From positions 1 through 64,000 of the forward strand of contig NZ_JAFFPK010000118.1 in NCBI RefSeq assembly GCF_017590215.1: a stretch of 64,000 nt of DNA, read 5' to 3'. Source of the DNA: Clostridium sp. CCUG 7971. GTDB lineage: Bacteria; Bacillota; Clostridia; Peptostreptococcales; Peptostreptococcaceae. A program made the position numbers and the translations under genes. Below are positions 54,788 to 63,007 of the stretch, one piece after another; position 1 is the first letter of the stretch; each line of letters begins with the position of its first letter. The notes beneath the pieces are model-generated. The model made no database searches. It saw only the letters and a program-made list of their open reading frames with translations, and had not been told where the DNA came from.

Positions 54788-55740
54788 CTATTTACTCTCC
54801 TTTAATAATAGTTGTATAAAGTAAATTCCACCTATAAAGTTTATAATTACACTTAATGTTGTATTAAATTTAAATATATGTTGTACAAAGAATTGACCAC
54901 CAATTAATGTAATCATACTAACTAGTGTTGCTCCTAATATTAAGTAAGTATGTTTATATGTTTTCATACTTTCTCTTGCAATATTAGCAACTATTAAGCC
55001 TAAAAATGTCATAGGACCAATAAGTGCTGTTGATATTGATACTAAAACAGATATTACTATAATCATTTTCTTTACTAATCTATCATAATCTACACCTAAG
55101 TTTATCGCTTGTTCTCTTCCTAGAGACAATACATCTAAATATTTTATATCATCATATATAAAAGGCATAATAGCAATAATCATTATCGATGCAATTATAA
55201 GAATATCTGTATTCATGTTATTTAAACTAGCCATCATCTTACTTTGTACAGCTAAAAATTCGTTTGGGTCTATCATAATTTGAATAATGATGATCCACTT
55301 TTAAATAATGTTCCAAATATCATACCTACTAGTAATAAGAAAAATATATTATTTTTTCCTTTTTCAAATAACACTTTGTACAATAACACAGAAGCTGCAA
55401 TCATAATCAATACATTTATTATAAAGTTATAATTTTTATTTATTATAAATGTACTTGTTGAACCAAATAAAAATGCTATTACAGTTTGAACTAATACATA
55501 CAATGAATCTAACCCTAGCACACTAGGTGTTAGTATTTGATTGTTAGTAATTGTTTGAAAGACTACAGTAGTAAATGCTATACATCCTCCACCTAAAACT
55601 ATTGCTACAATTTTTGGAATTCGTTTAGATAAGGCATAGTCTAAATGGTTCATATCTATTCCATAACTTAAAAATAGTATTGCAAATACTAAAACTATTA
55701 ATCCCATCATATATATTCTTTTGTTAATACTAAGCTTCAT
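54788..55740 (-). pseudogene. Siderophore permease (YclO-like), one-base frameshift
   Basis: FecCD family. The N-terminal 150 residues (membrane helices, QTITNNQILTPSVLGLDSLY) end at SSLFKL; the second part begins MIDPNEFLAVQSKMMAS, which continues the fold with LGREQAINLGVDYD and GPMTFLGLIVANI. One base is missing near 55273-55278; relatives read SSLFxxMIDPNEF without interruption. The shift is not in a long homopolymer. It starts at the second ATG (55740), overlapping the end of the preceding permease gene. Confidence 0.82.
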
Positions 55741-56683
55741 TTGCATTCCTCCTTAATATCATATAAAGGAATGTTATACTTCCTATAACTCCAACTGTAA
55801 GTCCTATAGATATCTCATATGGATATATAATTATTCTTCCAAATATATCACATACAAGTACAAATATTGCTCCAAATAAACCTGTATGCCATATACTTTC
55901 TCTTATATTATCACCCATATATAATGATACAATATTTGGAACTATAAGTCCTATATAAGGGATACTACCTGCTGTAACAACAACAGATACTGTTACTAAA
56001 GATACTATTATTAATCCTAAATTAACTACCTTTTTGTAATTTAGACCTAGATTTGTTGCAAAATCTTCACCCATTCCAGCAACTGTGAATCGATTTGCAT
56101 AAATATAAGCTAATATAACAAGAGGTATTGTTATGTATAATATTTCATAATTTCCTTTAAGTATCATAGAAAAATCACCTTGCATCCATGCAGTTACATT
56201 TTGGCTCATATCGTACTTATAAGCTATAAAATCTGTCATAGCTCCTATTATATTACCAAACATTATACCTACTAATGGTACAAATATTATATTTTTAAAT
56301 TGTAATTTTCCTATTATTTTCATAAACATAAACGTTCCTATAAGTGAAAAAATAAATGATACCATTGTTTTAGTAAATATAGATGCCCCTGGTATTGCTA
56401 ACATACAAATTACTATACCTAACTGAGCTGCATCTATTGTAGCTCCTGTTGTAGGAGATACAAATTTATTTTTACTTACCTGTTGCATTATAAGCCCCGC
56501 TATACTCATACCTAGGCCTGCAACTAATATACTTATTAGTCTTGGTACTCTACTTATAAGAAATACCATTAGTTTATATTGATCTTTAGTAAATATATCC
56601 ATTAAAGTTATATCCTGAGCTCCTATAAACAAGGAAATATAAGATAAAACTATTAGTCCTATAATTAAGTACCTCTTTTTCAT
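55730..56683 (-). CDS. Siderophore permease (YclN-like)
   Basis: 317 residues from ATG 56683 (GGAGG). About nine membrane helices; NKFVSPTTGATIDAAQLGI and SIPYIGLIVPNIVSL match FecCD permeases. First gene of the yclNOPQ-like operon, so it lies directly under the Fur-type promoter. It pairs with the second permease for ferric siderophore import. Confidence 0.92.
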   Translation of the reverse strand: MKKRYLIIGLIVLSYISLFIGAQDITLMDIFTKDQYKLMVFLISRVPRLISILVAGLGMSIAGLIMQQVSKNKFVSPTTGATIDAAQLGIVICMLAIPGASIFTKTMVSFIFSLIGTFMFMKIIGKLQFKNIIFVPLVGIMFGNIIGAMTDFIAYKYDMSQNVTAWMQGDFSMILKGNYEILYITIPLVILAYIYANRFTVAGMGEDFATNLGLNYKKVVNLGLIIVSLVTVSVVVTAGSIPYIGLIVPNIVSLYMGDNIRESIWHTGLFGAIFVLVCDIFGRIIIYPYEISIGLTVGVIGSITFLYMILRRNANEA

Positions 56684-56728
56684 TATTCCTCCCACAAAAT
56701 TCCTTTTACTATGTATTTTATTTTTAAT

Positions 56729-56814
56729 TGATAATAATTTTCACTTTTTATAAGTTTAACAATAACAATTATCATTGTCAATACTTAAATATTTTTCATC
56801 GATAAAAATTATCA
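56729..56814 (-). promoter_or_regulatory. Fur-type sites and promoter of the siderophore operon
   Basis: On the minus strand TTGACA (56776-56781) and TAAACT (56753-56758) stand 17 bases apart. The spacer itself reads ATGATAATTGTTATTGT, a Fur-like site. Further 7-1-7-like boxes flank it: TGATAATAATTTTCA at 56729-56743 (plus strand) and CGATAAAAATTATCA at 56800-56814. Confidence 0.8.
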
Positions 56815-56890
56815 TTTGCGACTACATAAATAAATATACCCATTTTTTATAATCTATAACATATAATTGAAAATAATATTCAACAAATAA

Positions 56891-56920
56891 AAAAAGCTAT
56901 AACATCTGTTATAACTTTTT
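56891..56920 (-). terminator. Terminator after the 249-aa lipoprotein gene
   Basis: AAAAGTTATAACA / TGTTATAGCTTTT on the minus strand directly before the stop region at 56923. Confidence 0.75.
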
Positions 56921-56922
56921 AT

Positions 56923-57672
56923 CTATTTATTATTATATAAATGACTTTTCACTACGTTCATTGTCTTATCTGCACTAACTATATCAATAGATTCAATTAA
57001 ATTATCTTTTTCATATATTGTTAATACATTTTTAAAGCTACCGTCATTTTCTTTTAAAAAGTACCCTTTTATTTTTTCTTTTCTTTCTTTATCATATGCT
57101 TCAAAATTTGATGAGTCTTCATCTAATAAACTATATAGTTCTTTTTTATCTTTATGAATATAGTTTTTAAAATCTATATTTTTGAATTTTTCTATTGGCA
57201 ATGTTATTTTTTCGTTGTATTGGTCTACAATTATATCTACATTACTCCTAACGGCTTCCGTTTCAATATCATAATCTGAAAACTCATAAGTTTGCACACC
57301 TATAACTTTATAATTATTAATTTCTATATATAATGCACTTCCATCTAGTTCATTATCTGATGTATACTTCGGATATATTAACCTCATATTATTAGCCGTT
57401 ACAATTTTATTAAGTTCATCTATAGTATTTGCACTCTCCATAAGTTCAGCATCTATATAGTATGTGGTACAATATGGTACCCCCATATTCTTAAGTACAT
57501 AATCGTAGTCCTTACCAATTATCTCATTTGCATTGTTTTGGACTTTTGTCATAGTTTTTTGATGGGTTTCTTCATCTGCAATTTTACTTGGTTCTTTTAT
57601 ATTATTTTTACTACATCCCGTAACAAACATACCTATTAAAATAATACTATATATAGTCTTTTTTAAGTTCAT
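56923..57672 (-). CDS. Predicted lipoprotein, unknown (249 aa)
   Basis: Lipobox MFVTGC (cysteine about 20), then a mixed alpha/beta secreted domain. The middle (YVLKNMGVPYCTTYYIDAEL) resembles small outlier beta-barrel assembly-type lipoproteins of clostridia, but I cannot assign a family. AGGAGG lies at normal spacing. A separate unit between the siderophore operon and a divergent LysR gene. Confidence 0.65.
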   Translation of the reverse strand: MNLKKTIYSIILIGMFVTGCSKNNIKEPSKIADEETHQKTMTKVQNNANEIIGKDYDYVLKNMGVPYCTTYYIDAELMESANTIDELNKIVTANNMRLIYPKYTSDNELDGSALYIEINNYKVIGVQTYEFSDYDIETEAVRSNVDIIVDQYNEKITLPIEKFKNIDFKNYIHKDKKELYSLLDEDSSNFEAYDKERKEKIKGYFLKENDGSFKNVLTIYEKDNLIESIDIVSADKTMNVVKSHLYNNK

Positions 57673-57949
57673 TGATTAATCCTCCTTTCGTGAATTTCAA
57701 TATTTCTTTATATAACATTTGAAATATTTTCTATATCACAGAGTTTATATTAGCTGCCTTAGATAAATTATATACTATTTGATAAGCTTTAATAATACTT
57801 AAGGGTAATCTGTAATATTTTTGTAACAGAATGACTTATTAACCTTCATTAATAAATAAATTTTTATGTTTTTGTAAATTAATCCCAAATTATTCCAATA
57901 TTATAACAGATTGTATATAAATAATCAAAACTCTATATAACCTATTCTA

Positions 57950-57958
57950 TGTTATAAT
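57950..57958 (+). promoter_or_regulatory. Extended -10 promoter of the LysR gene
   Basis: TGT-TATAAT, 29 bases before the ATG. The 314-base gap (57673-57986) has no gene; the lipoprotein promoter must lie in it too. Confidence 0.5.
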
Positions 57959-57986
57959 ATAATAATTAGAAAAAGGAGGATTTTTT

Positions 57987-58895
57987 ATGGATTTTAAACA
58001 ACTCGAAGTTTTTATTGCTGTAGCTAAGCATCAAAGTTTCTCAAAGGCCGCTCGTGAATTATTTTTAACTCAACCAACAGTAAGTGCTCACATTCAAAAT
58101 CTCGAAAGAGAATTAGACACTATTTTAGTAAATAGAAGCAATAAAAATATTACTTTAACTAAATCCGGAGAACTTCTTTATGAACATGCTATTGAAATAT
58201 TAAATAATTGTAAAAAAGCAATTTATGATATAAAAGAGTATTCAGGTAAAATAGAAGGAATTATTGATATTGCTTGTAGTTCTATTCCAGAAACTTATGT
58301 ATTACCTGATTTTCTAAGTAACTTTTCTAGTACATATCCTGACGTAAAGTTTACTGTTAGTCATTATGATTCTCAATATGCAATATCTGAAATTTTAAAT
58401 GAAAAAATAAATTTTGGACTTGTTGGTTCAAAAATCAATAATTCTCAAATAGAATACCTCGATTTAATTGATGATGAACTTATTTTAATTACTCCAAATG
58501 ATTTATATATTGAAAATGAAAATGGTTATATTAATTTAGATGAACTTTATAATCTTAAATTTATTATGAGAAAAGAGGGTTCCGGTACTCTTAGCTTAAT
58601 TTTAAATACTCTAAAAAGTAATAATTTTGCCATAGATAAATTAAATATAGCAGCTCATATAGAATCTAATGAATCTATTAAAGAGATGGTTAGAGTTGGT
58701 ATTGGGGTATCTTTTGTATCTTATATTTCTGCCATAGATTTTATAAATTCTAAAAAGCTAAACTTTTATAGAATTAAAGATATAGAATTTATACGAAAGT
58801 TTTATTTTATATATTCTAAGAAAAAAACTTTTAACCCACTAGAAAATAAATTTTTATATAGTTTATGTAATTATTATAATATAAATAAGCCTTAA
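57987..58895 (+). CDS. LysR family transcriptional regulator
   Basis: 302 residues. N-terminal winged HTH (FKQLEVFIAVAKHQSFSKAA... FLTQPTVSAHIQNLERELD) and a C-terminal ligand-sensing domain (IDIACSSIPETYVLPDFLSNF). The latter resembles the CysL/YeiE group, some of which accompany selenium metabolism genes in clostridia. No divergent target is adjacent except the lipoprotein gene, so the regulon is unknown. Confidence 0.9.
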   Translation: MDFKQLEVFIAVAKHQSFSKAARELFLTQPTVSAHIQNLERELDTILVNRSNKNITLTKSGELLYEHAIEILNNCKKAIYDIKEYSGKIEGIIDIACSSIPETYVLPDFLSNFSSTYPDVKFTVSHYDSQYAISEILNEKINFGLVGSKINNSQIEYLDLIDDELILITPNDLYIENENGYINLDELYNLKFIMRKEGSGTLSLILNTLKSNNFAIDKLNIAAHIESNESIKEMVRVGIGVSFVSYISAIDFINSKKLNFYRIKDIEFIRKFYFIYSKKKTFNPLENKFLYSLCNYYNINKP

Positions 58896-58920
58896 GATCT
58901 CTCTCAAGGCTTATTTATAT
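58883..58920. terminator. Bidirectional terminator between LysR and M18 genes
   Basis: AAATAAGCCTT / AAGGCTTATTT; overlaps the LysR stop and serves both convergent genes. Confidence 0.8.
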
Positions 58921-60314
58921 TATATATTCATATTAAAAAATGCTTTATATCCTTTATACATTTCATATATGTCAACTTTTGAAACTATCTCATAAGGAGC
59001 ATGCATATTTAACACTCCCACTCCACAATCTATAACTTCTGCTCCATAGTTTGCTAGTATATATGCGATAGTTCCACCACCACCTTGATCTACTTTACCA
59101 AGTTCAGCAGTTTGCCATACTACATTAGCATTATTAAAAGTTCTTCTTACTTCTGCCATAAATTCAGCATTAGCATCATTACATCCACCTTTTCCTCTAG
59201 ATCCAGTGTATTTACTTAATACTACCCCTTTACCCATATAAGCTGAATTTCTTTTTTCATAAGCATCTGCATAATTAGGGTCATATCCAGCTGAAACATC
59301 TGCAGATAATACCTTAGCATTTGCCATAGCTCTTCTTACCTTTAAGTCACAGTAATTGCCTTCTAAAGCAATAAGTTCTGCAACTGTATTTTCAAAGAAC
59401 CTAGATTGCATACCTGTATTTCCTTGAGAGCCAACTTCTTCTTTATCAACACATAATGCAACTGCACAGTATTCTGGCATTTCTGTTTCAATTATTGATT
59501 TTACAGCGGCGTAAGAACAAACTCTATCATCATGGCCATAAGCTAGTACCATAGATTTATCAAATCCTAAATCACGAGCACGACCAGAAGGAACAACTTC
59601 TATTTCTGCACTTAAAAAATCTTCTTCAATCATACCATATTTATCATTTAGTATTTTTAATATATTTTGTTCTATAGCATCTTTTTCTTCGCCTTCTAAT
59701 GGTATATGTCCAACTAATATGTTTAATGACTCTCCAGTTATACCATCAGAAAGTTTCTTTTGCATCTGATCTCCTGCTAAGTGTACTAATAAATCAGTTA
59801 TACAAAATACTGGATCATTTTCATCTTCTCCAATACAAATATCTACTTTTTTACCATCATTTAAAATCACTACTCCATGTATAGAAAGAGGTGTTGCTGT
59901 CCATTGGTATTTTTTTATTCCACCATAGTAATGAGTTTTGAAAAATCCTAGATTAGCTTCTTGATATAGTGGGTTCGGCTTTAAATCTATTCTAGGAGCA
60001 TCTATATGAGCGCCTATTACTTTCATTCCTTTTTCTAATGGATTTTTACCCATTACAAATAAGGCAACAGATTTATCCTTATTAGCTGCATAAATTTTAT
60101 CTCCTGGACTTATACTACCTCTTTGTATTACTTCGTCTATTGATATGTACCCATTTTCTTTAGCTATTTTTACTATTTCTCTAGCTGAGGTTCTTTCAGT
60201 TTTTCCATTATCTAAAAATAGTTTATATTCATTAGCGTAAGACATTATGTCATTTAATTTATTATTTTCTCTTTCAACTTCCCATGCATTTTTAAATTCA
60301 TGCTTTAGTTTCAT
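58920..60314 (-). CDS. M18 family aminopeptidase
   Basis: 464 residues. Zinc-binding and catalytic blocks are clear: GAHIDAPRIDLK, AYGHDDRVCSY, DKEEVGSQG, SADVSAGYDPNY and NMHAPYEIVSK at the C-terminus. Related enzymes remove acidic or neutral N-terminal residues as large dodecamers in the cytosol. The long insert between strands is usual. GGAGGGG precedes the ATG; a single-gene unit. Confidence 0.94.
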   Translation of the reverse strand: MKLKHEFKNAWEVERENNKLNDIMSYANEYKLFLDNGKTERTSAREIVKIAKENGYISIDEVIQRGSISPGDKIYAANKDKSVALFVMGKNPLEKGMKVIGAHIDAPRIDLKPNPLYQEANLGFFKTHYYGGIKKYQWTATPLSIHGVVILNDGKKVDICIGEDENDPVFCITDLLVHLAGDQMQKKLSDGITGESLNILVGHIPLEGEEKDAIEQNILKILNDKYGMIEEDFLSAEIEVVPSGRARDLGFDKSMVLAYGHDDRVCSYAAVKSIIETEMPEYCAVALCVDKEEVGSQGNTGMQSRFFENTVAELIALEGNYCDLKVRRAMANAKVLSADVSAGYDPNYADAYEKRNSAYMGKGVVLSKYTGSRGKGGCNDANAEFMAEVRRTFNNANVVWQTAELGKVDQGGGGTIAYILANYGAEVIDCGVGVLNMHAPYEIVSKVDIYEMYKGYKAFFNMNI

Positions 60315-60366
60315 GGTACCCCTCCAAAACTATAATATATTTAAAACTAATTATATTATTTTATGA

Positions 60367-60576
60367 TTAGTTTTTTTTATTTCTCATATGTTCTTCATAT
60401 TCTTCTGGTGATACAACTTTAACTTGATCTAATCTTGATCTAAAATGAGCTCTAAAGTTAGCTAAGTATTCTTTTCTTAATTCTTCTCTTTCTTTTATCT
60501 CTATTTCAGTTAAACCCTCAGTTTTATTTTTCTTCGCTAGTTCATTTATTCTATCTAATTTCTTTTGATCAAACAT
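60367..60576 (-). CDS. DUF896 / UPF0291 family protein
   Basis: 69 residues, MFDQKKLDRINELAKKNKTEGLTEIE... EELRKEYLANFRAHFRSRLD, the YnzC-type helical hairpin common in Firmicutes. Its molecular role is not known. Start ATG has a weak GAGT site; the family start agrees. No terminator is seen before the M18 gene. Confidence 0.92.
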   Translation of the reverse strand: MFDQKKLDRINELAKKNKTEGLTEIEIKEREELRKEYLANFRAHFRSRLDQVKVVSPEEYEEHMRNKKN

Positions 60577-60632
60577 TTTGTCATCATACTCAAATAATTC
60601 TTTAAATCTGAGTATTCTCCTTTCCTATTTTC

Positions 60633-62054
60633 TTAATAAAATAATTTATTACTTTTTATATTTATATTGTTTTTATACTCTTTTAAAAATTCATCTAAAT
60701 TTTCATATATTATAGATATTCCCTTTTCTAAATCTTGTATACTTGACTTTGCTATATTTATCCTAAAAAATCTATCATCAAATATATTATCAAAAAAATA
60801 TGTACCAGGAAGTATCGATACTCCCTTATCTAGCATAAACTTTTCAAAATCTTGTGATAAATACCCTCTGGGTAATTCTAAAAAGAAATTTATTCCTCCA
60901 TTTGAATTACTTATCTTTAATTTATCACTCAATTTTTCATTAATCAACTTTTTTGCTAAATTATATTTTTGAGTATATATAGTTTCTACACTTTCTAAGT
61001 ACTTGTCCCAGTCAAAGCATTCCATATAATAGTACATTGATTTTTGAATAAGTCCTGGCGTTGATATATCTGAAGAATACTTCGCCCATAGCACTTTCTT
61101 TAAAAGCTCATTGGGTATCTCTACAATACCTATTCTAAGGCCAGGCATAAATATCTTAGAGAAACTTTTTATATATATAACTCTATTTTTATCATCATAA
61201 CTTTTTAGTGGTCTATTATCATCTGAATCAAATTTAAAATCACTTATAAAGTCGTCTTCAACAATATAAAAATCATACTCTTCTGCTAATTCTATAAGTT
61301 TTTTCTTTTTATATGTAGAGTATGATATGCCCGTAGGATTTTGAAAATTAGGCATAGTGTATATTAACTTAGGTTTTATTTTTTCTAGCTTTAACTTAAG
61401 TATGCCTATATCAATTCCATCATCTAGCATTGGTATAGATATTATTTTTGCTCCCCTACTTTTAAATACTTGTATTGCTCCATTATATGTTGGTTCTTCA
61501 ACAAACACTACATCAGAGTAATTAATAAGACCTTTACAAATAATATCAATTCCTTGCTGTGCTCCAGATATTATTTGAATATTTTCTTTGCTAGTTTCTA
61601 TACTTCTTTTTTTAAGGTAGTCAACAATTTTTTTTCTTAGATTGTCATAGCCTAATCCTTCATCATATTCAAATATAGAGCTTCCCTCTTTAGCTAATGC
61701 CATATTTATAGCACTCTTAAAGTCCTCAATTGGAAACATTTCTGTAGATGGATTTCCACTATCAAATTGTATTACTCCATCTTTATTTTTATGGTCTTCT
61801 TCTTTCTCCACTTTAAGCACTGATGCAAATGTCCCACTTCCAATAGATTTATATACATACCCCTCATTTTCTAATAATTCATAGACTTTAACTATAGTTG
61901 TATTATTCACACCTATATATTTAGCTAACTTTCTTATTGGTGGTAATTTTTCATGCTCATTTATTTCTTTGGTTAATATCATTTGCTTTATATTATTGTA
62001 TATTTGTAGATATTTTATAGTATTTTTATCCAATTCTATATTGTATTTTTCCAT
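60633..62054 (-). CDS. MocR-type regulator (GntR HTH plus aminotransferase domain)
   Basis: 473 residues from ATG 62054, where GTGGTGA is well placed; a longer frame upstream has no binding site. Residues 8-75 form a GntR winged helix (IYNNIKQMILTKE... RKLAKYIGVNNTTIVKVY). The remainder is a class I aminotransferase-like domain with IKSFSKIFMPGLRIG, the PLP lysine. Such regulators often control PLP or amine genes. It is divergent from the phosphatase gene; that gene or its own may be the target. Confidence 0.9.
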   Translation of the reverse strand: MEKYNIELDKNTIKYLQIYNNIKQMILTKEINEHEKLPPIRKLAKYIGVNNTTIVKVYELLENEGYVYKSIGSGTFASVLKVEKEEDHKNKDGVIQFDSGNPSTEMFPIEDFKSAINMALAKEGSSIFEYDEGLGYDNLRKKIVDYLKKRSIETSKENIQIISGAQQGIDIICKGLINYSDVVFVEEPTYNGAIQVFKSRGAKIISIPMLDDGIDIGILKLKLEKIKPKLIYTMPNFQNPTGISYSTYKKKKLIELAEEYDFYIVEDDFISDFKFDSDDNRPLKSYDDKNRVIYIKSFSKIFMPGLRIGIVEIPNELLKKVLWAKYSSDISTPGLIQKSMYYYMECFDWDKYLESVETIYTQKYNLAKKLINEKLSDKLKISNSNGGINFFLELPRGYLSQDFEKFMLDKGVSILPGTYFFDNIFDDRFFRINIAKSSIQDLEKGISIIYENLDEFLKEYKNNINIKSNKLFY

Positions 62055-62103
62055 TTTATCACCACTTATATTTTTCTTAATTCCTTGATGGTTATATTTA
62101 TAT

Positions 62104-62131
62104 TTGCTAATATGTAGTATGTATATATAAT
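62104..62131 (+). promoter_or_regulatory. Promoter of the PHP phosphatase gene
   Basis: TTGCTA (62104-62109), 16 bases, then TATAAT (62126-62131), 31 bases before the start. Confidence 0.55.
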
Positions 62132-62162
62132 ACCAAAATTTTAATGAAAAGGGGAAATATTT

Positions 62163-62957
62163 ATGTTTTATGACTATCACATGCACTCTAGTTTCTCTAA
62201 TGACAGCAAAACTGATATGGAAGATATGATAAAAAAATCTATAGATTTAGGCTTAAACGAAATATGCTTTACAGATCATGTTGATTATGACCTTGATGCT
62301 GATGATGATTGGGGGATTGATTATAATAAATACTTTGATAAAATAAAATTTTTCCAAAATAAGTACTTTGATAAAATTTCTATAAAACAAGGTATAGAAT
62401 TTGGTCTTCAAGAACAAATAATAGATAAATGTAGTAAAGAAGCTAATATGTATCCTTTTGACTTTATAATTTGTTCTATGCATGCTATTAATAGATCCGA
62501 TTTATACTTTGGAAACTTCTTTAAAGATAAAACACAATATGAAGCTTATGAGATATATTTTACAAAGCTTTATAATATTATAAAAAACTATAAAGATTAT
62601 TCAGTTCTTGGTCATTTGGATTTAGTTAAAAGATATGGTAACTATGATAAATTATTAGATGATAAATTATTTTCAGATATTATAGAAGCTATATTAAAAC
62701 AAGCCATACATGATGGAAAAGGTATAGAAATAAATACATCTTGTTATAGATATAATCTTCCAGATTTAACGCCATCTAGATATATATTAAATATGTATAA
62801 AGGTTTAGGAGGAGAAATTATAACTACAGGTTCAGACTCTCACAATACATCTCAAATCGCATATCAATTTGACTACATATACTCATATCTAAAAGATATA
62901 GGATTTGAGTATGTTTGCAAATTTAACAAAATGAATCCAGAATTTATAAAGATATAA
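62163..62957 (+). CDS. PHP-domain histidinol-phosphatase family protein
   Basis: 264 residues of the HisK/HisJ type. Metal-site blocks: DYHMHSSFSND, CFTDHVDYD, KQGIEFGLQ, ICSMHAI, VLGHLDLVKRYG and TTGSDSHNTS. Members hydrolyse histidinol phosphate; without other his genes here a different phosphoester is possible. AAGGGG precedes ATG. Confidence 0.88.
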   Translation: MFYDYHMHSSFSNDSKTDMEDMIKKSIDLGLNEICFTDHVDYDLDADDDWGIDYNKYFDKIKFFQNKYFDKISIKQGIEFGLQEQIIDKCSKEANMYPFDFIICSMHAINRSDLYFGNFFKDKTQYEAYEIYFTKLYNIIKNYKDYSVLGHLDLVKRYGNYDKLLDDKLFSDIIEAILKQAIHDGKGIEINTSCYRYNLPDLTPSRYILNMYKGLGGEIITTGSDSHNTSQIAYQFDYIYSYLKDIGFEYVCKFNKMNPEFIKI

Positions 62958-62968
62958 TTATTTTTTCG

Positions 62969-63000
62969 CCCCCTTATGAATATATTTAAACATAAGGGGG
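62969..63000 (+). promoter_or_regulatory. Hairpin that includes the flippase ribosome binding site
   Basis: CCCCCTTATG (62969-62978) pairs perfectly with CATAAGGGGG (62991-63000), and GGGGGTG is the Shine-Dalgarno for the TTG start at 63008. No T-run follows, so this is not an ordinary terminator. Confidence 0.6.
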
Positions 63001-63007
63001 TGATTTA

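Noticed and set aside
62969-63000. Rho-independent terminator of the phosphatase gene
   Set aside because: No T-run follows on the plus strand; the stem instead covers the next gene's ribosome binding site.
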